Below, piece by piece: positions 39,494-41,833 of a stretch of DNA of 41,833 nucleotides. Below the pieces are notes generated by a model that had not been told where the DNA came from, did not search any database, and worked only from the letters and a program-made list of their open reading frames with translations. The DNA is from a virus: positions 1 to 41,833 of IMG/VR virus record IMGVR_UViG_3300020436_000021. The stretch is one strand, 5' to 3'. Numbering within the stretch: position 1 is the first letter of the stretch; each line of letters starts with the position of its first letter. Position numbers and translations under genes: made by a program.

Positions 39494-41833
39494 CACTTTC
39501 TGATCCATCACTGCCCTCATCTAGCTCTTCAAATTTCATCTCCAACACCCAGTCTGGTGGCAGATTAAAGTCTGTACCCTTAGTCAAACGCTTCTTTATA
39601 CGCTTGGCGTTCAGCTTGTCTTTCAGATCGTCCACAAGACTAGCATAGTTTATCTGCTGATCTATACACCACTCTCTAAATGGCTTGATGCGTAGGAATA
39701 GCAGTTTTGTGTCAGGCTCGTACCGTGCAACCAAGAAGCCTCTTGGCGATGCCGAAACAGGTACAAGTTGATCCAGACTACTGTCGTTACTGCCTCGCAA
39801 GTCCTGTGTGCTTTCTATCTTCAGCATGTTGTTGTAGTTCTCTGACAAGTAGTTGTTGAGTGTTTGTGATACCGATGCGCCGATGTCGTTGACAAAGTTG
39901 TTTCGTATAATCAGCTCCTTAACCACCCATCTGTATACAGCACCTACATCGTACCTAACAAACCCAAGCTTATTAGCTATGATAAGTCCTGCAAGAATTA
40001 CAGCGTTGCCGTTTGACCAAAATCTATTTTCTGGTCCTAGCCCTGCTGCAACGTCTATTCTGCGTTTAACAGACTCAACGGTGCGCTTGGCTTCTTCTTT
40101 GTTGTTTATCACCCACTGTGTATACTCTGGACCAATCCAACCGTAGTTCTTTTTCAATTCTTTAAACAGATCAGATGTATCGATGTTCTGACCAACAACA
40201 TTAACTAATTTCTTTACTTGTATCTCAAACAGCCGCTGCATCTCTGCTTTCGGCATAGCTTTGTCTCGACTCAATATCTCCCATGCACTGGTATTTCCAG
40301 AACTAATAGCCAACAGTTGCCAGGGTTTGCCACGAGTTCTTTCTATATTACCGTTTGATGCGAGACGGTTCTTTTGGCGTCCGCCTGATATTTGATAAAC
40401 ATACTCAGACATCTCTCTACTTGTTACGTTAGTCATCTCATCAGACACCAAAGGTAAACTGTGCATTATCTCACCACGGTTCATCCTAGCGTTGTGGGTA
40501 TCATCTTTAGCGTTCATCAGTTCTTCTGGGTTACCCCATAAAGATAAACAAGCCATTTCCGCAGTTGTTTTACCTACACCTGAACCACCATGCAGATGCA
40601 CTGCCATGCTGTTTAGCCCTGTCAAAGCCATCAGAGGTGAGCCGAATCCGACGCCAACGATGTATTGATGTAGCTCCCATCCTTTTTTGTTGTAGAAGTT
40701 TAGCAACTCTATATTCTTCTCACGTGAGCCTTTTGGCTCAAATGAATCTATAAGCCCCGCTGTCTTGGATGACGGTGGGTTATAACTAATCCCTGCACCT
40801 GTGATAAGTTTATCTCCAAGTACAAACTCTTCCATATCATCATCGACCCAACCAAACTGTCTATGCGCTTCGTCTGCCATAGATGTTTTCTGTAATTCAT
40901 CGACCCACTTTGTTGTATATGCCATAAGTTTATCTAGACTCCTTCCCCATGCAGTTACGCCCTCTCGCGCCATGCTTTTACGAAACTCTTCTCTTGAGGT
41001 CACATGCGTAAGCGGCACACTAAATTGACGTACACCATCTTTTGGTAAGTGTAGTCGAAACACTAGTGTTTCGCCAAGCTCTTCGTCATGCAACCTACGA
41101 GTAATGTATATATCGTGATGGTATATTACCTCTTCTTCTATGTCCCCATCTTCGTTACTGCTACGCATAAACACGCCGCCTGCTGCGCCTCGAAAATACG
41201 GTGACGGGTATTCTGGTATATCAAACTCTCTATCTTGTTTTTTACCTGCAACAGGTGCAGATACCGTTGCCGAACCCTGTGCTGCTTTGATGCGTTTGCC
41301 CAACACAATCGGCGATTTAATCTCACCCCACAAAGGACACTCTGTGCATACCCCTTCGTTCAACTCGTCAAAACGTGCACATGTATACGGACCTTTTATC
41401 TCGTCTACCTTCTTACGCATCATATCTTCGCTGTAATCAGGATGCTTATCAGATATTCTTTCTGCTGCTTTGTCCCCATCTACACAAAACTTTGTAATCG
41501 ATAGTCCTGCTCGCCATAGTGGTTCGCTGACCTCTTCCTGCTTCGTAGCTATGAAACGTAGCTGCTCGCATCCACGTCCTTCGATGGTTTTCTTTATAAT
41601 CGTTTTAAAAACGTTTTCTGAGTTGTCGGCATACGCTTCGTACAATGCGTCTGTACCCAAGTCTATGTTGGTAACTGGCTTCAATACGCCAAGCTTGGCG
41701 ACAAACTCAGACAAGACAACAGGTTCTGGCAGGTCTACACCAAACAAACCAACTGCCAGAGGTGGATCGCCTTTATAGTTATGCGTATTCGGCACACGTA
41801 ATATACGTGCTACATCTGCTGTCACGGCGGGGT
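39483..41833 (-). CDS. Primase-helicase (DUF927-like ATPase), N-terminus missing
   Basis: DNA replication enzyme. The frame is open to the right edge (residues PAVTADVARILRVPNTHNYK at the edge), so the primase-polymerase domain lies outside the window and the GTG at 41825 is internal. The visible part shows the end of the primase region, a conserved PLWRAGLSITKFCVDGDKAA, a Cys group CARFDELNEGVCTECPLWG that may bind zinc, and a DUF927-type helicase core with Walker A GGSGVGKTT (about nt 40565-40591), Walker B-like LPLVSDEMTN and an arginine-containing later motif (AEMQRLFEI). A phage replication operon is implied upstream. The C-terminus is acidic (DEGSDGSESDEA). Confidence 0.85.
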   Translation of the reverse strand, partial: PAVTADVARILRVPNTHNYKGDPPLAVGLFGVDLPEPVVLSEFVAKLGVLKPVTNIDLGTDALYEAYADNSENVFKTIIKKTIEGRGCEQLRFIATKQEEVSEPLWRAGLSITKFCVDGDKAAERISDKHPDYSEDMMRKKVDEIKGPYTCARFDELNEGVCTECPLWGEIKSPIVLGKRIKAAQGSATVSAPVAGKKQDREFDIPEYPSPYFRGAAGGVFMRSSNEDGDIEEEVIYHHDIYITRRLHDEELGETLVFRLHLPKDGVRQFSVPLTHVTSREEFRKSMAREGVTAWGRSLDKLMAYTTKWVDELQKTSMADEAHRQFGWVDDDMEEFVLGDKLITGAGISYNPPSSKTAGLIDSFEPKGSREKNIELLNFYNKKGWELHQYIVGVGFGSPLMALTGLNSMAVHLHGGSGVGKTTAEMACLSLWGNPEELMNAKDDTHNARMNRGEIMHSLPLVSDEMTNVTSREMSEYVYQISGGRQKNRLASNGNIERTRGKPWQLLAISSGNTSAWEILSRDKAMPKAEMQRLFEIQVKKLVNVVGQNIDTSDLFKELKKNYGWIGPEYTQWVINNKEEAKRTVESVKRRIDVAAGLGPENRFWSNGNAVILAGLIIANKLGFVRYDVGAVYRWVVKELIIRNNFVNDIGASVSQTLNNYLSENYNNMLKIESTQDLRGSNDSSLDQLVPVSASPRGFLVARYEPDTKLLFLRIKPFREWCIDQQINYASLVDDLKDKLNAKRIKKRLTKGTDFNLPPDWVLEMKFEELDEGSDGSESDEA

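Noticed and set aside
1-41833. tRNA genes, integrase, attachment sites or insertion sequences
   Set aside because: None recognised: no cloverleaf-like sequences seen by eye, no recombinase motif in any translation. A weak tRNA could still be missed without a dedicated search.

Overview
This window reads as the late, virion-encoding half of a tailed double-stranded DNA phage with a short, P22-like tail architecture, probably an uncultured marine phage of a Gram-negative bacterium. The morphology rests on a P22-type portal, a gp10-like tail stabilisation protein, gp4-like adaptors, no recognisable tape measure or sheath, and a set of very large ejection-type proteins. The marine assignment is an inference from the families present: a phage GroES, lysine/glycine-rich micro-proteins, six-bladed repeat propellers and a GTA-type holin. 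Both ends cut through genes. The left edge lies exactly at the Walker A motif of the terminase large subunit, and the right edge lies inside a primase-helicase. The window is therefore a slice of a longer genome, and the missing part probably carries DNA polymerase, other replication genes and the terminase N-terminus.

Layout. 1-1278 (+) is the terminase. 1211-2274 (-) is an antisense cassette of four tightly packed small genes, two of them not obvious from ORF length. 2275-2531 is an intergenic control region with a terminator, an inverted repeat and a candidate promoter. 2532-8579 (+) is the head module: portal, a small protein, GroES, scaffold, an unknown protein, a decoration-like protein and the major capsid protein, closed by a strong terminator. 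8740-16976 holds virion surface proteins, a run of very basic small proteins, two adaptor-like proteins, a cupredoxin-like virion protein and a repeat protein. 16990-20902 holds a small structural protein and three consecutive repeat-propeller proteins, probably the host-recognition apparatus. 20908-25451 holds a coiled-coil protein, the gp10-like stabilisation protein and small tail-associated genes. 25451-26934 is the lysis cassette: two holin-like proteins, a membrane-anchored coiled-coil protein and a GH19 endolysin. 26977-39203 is the ejection (internal virion) module, ending in a 2223-residue protein with a metallopeptidase HExxH motif. 39281-41833 (-) is the end of a convergent replication operon with its own terminator.

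How the genes work together. Terminase and portal package DNA into a capsid built from the coat protein on the scaffold, perhaps folded with host GroEL plus the phage GroES. Adaptors and the gp10-like protein close the head. Propeller and repeat proteins likely contact the cell surface. The large internal proteins are likely ejected with the DNA. Holins and the GH19 enzyme release progeny. Gene ends and starts overlap (ATGA, TAATG, TGATG) through most of the window, so translation is strongly coupled.

Most noteworthy points are: the intact Cu-ligand-like pattern in a virion protein (11680-12330); the HExxH domain inside the giant ejection protein; the three propellers of six repeats each; a repeat motif shared among three separate virion proteins; the group of highly basic micro-proteins; and the antisense cassette facing the terminase, one member of which seems to lack a standard start codon. 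All functional calls come from reading motifs by eye. No database search was run.
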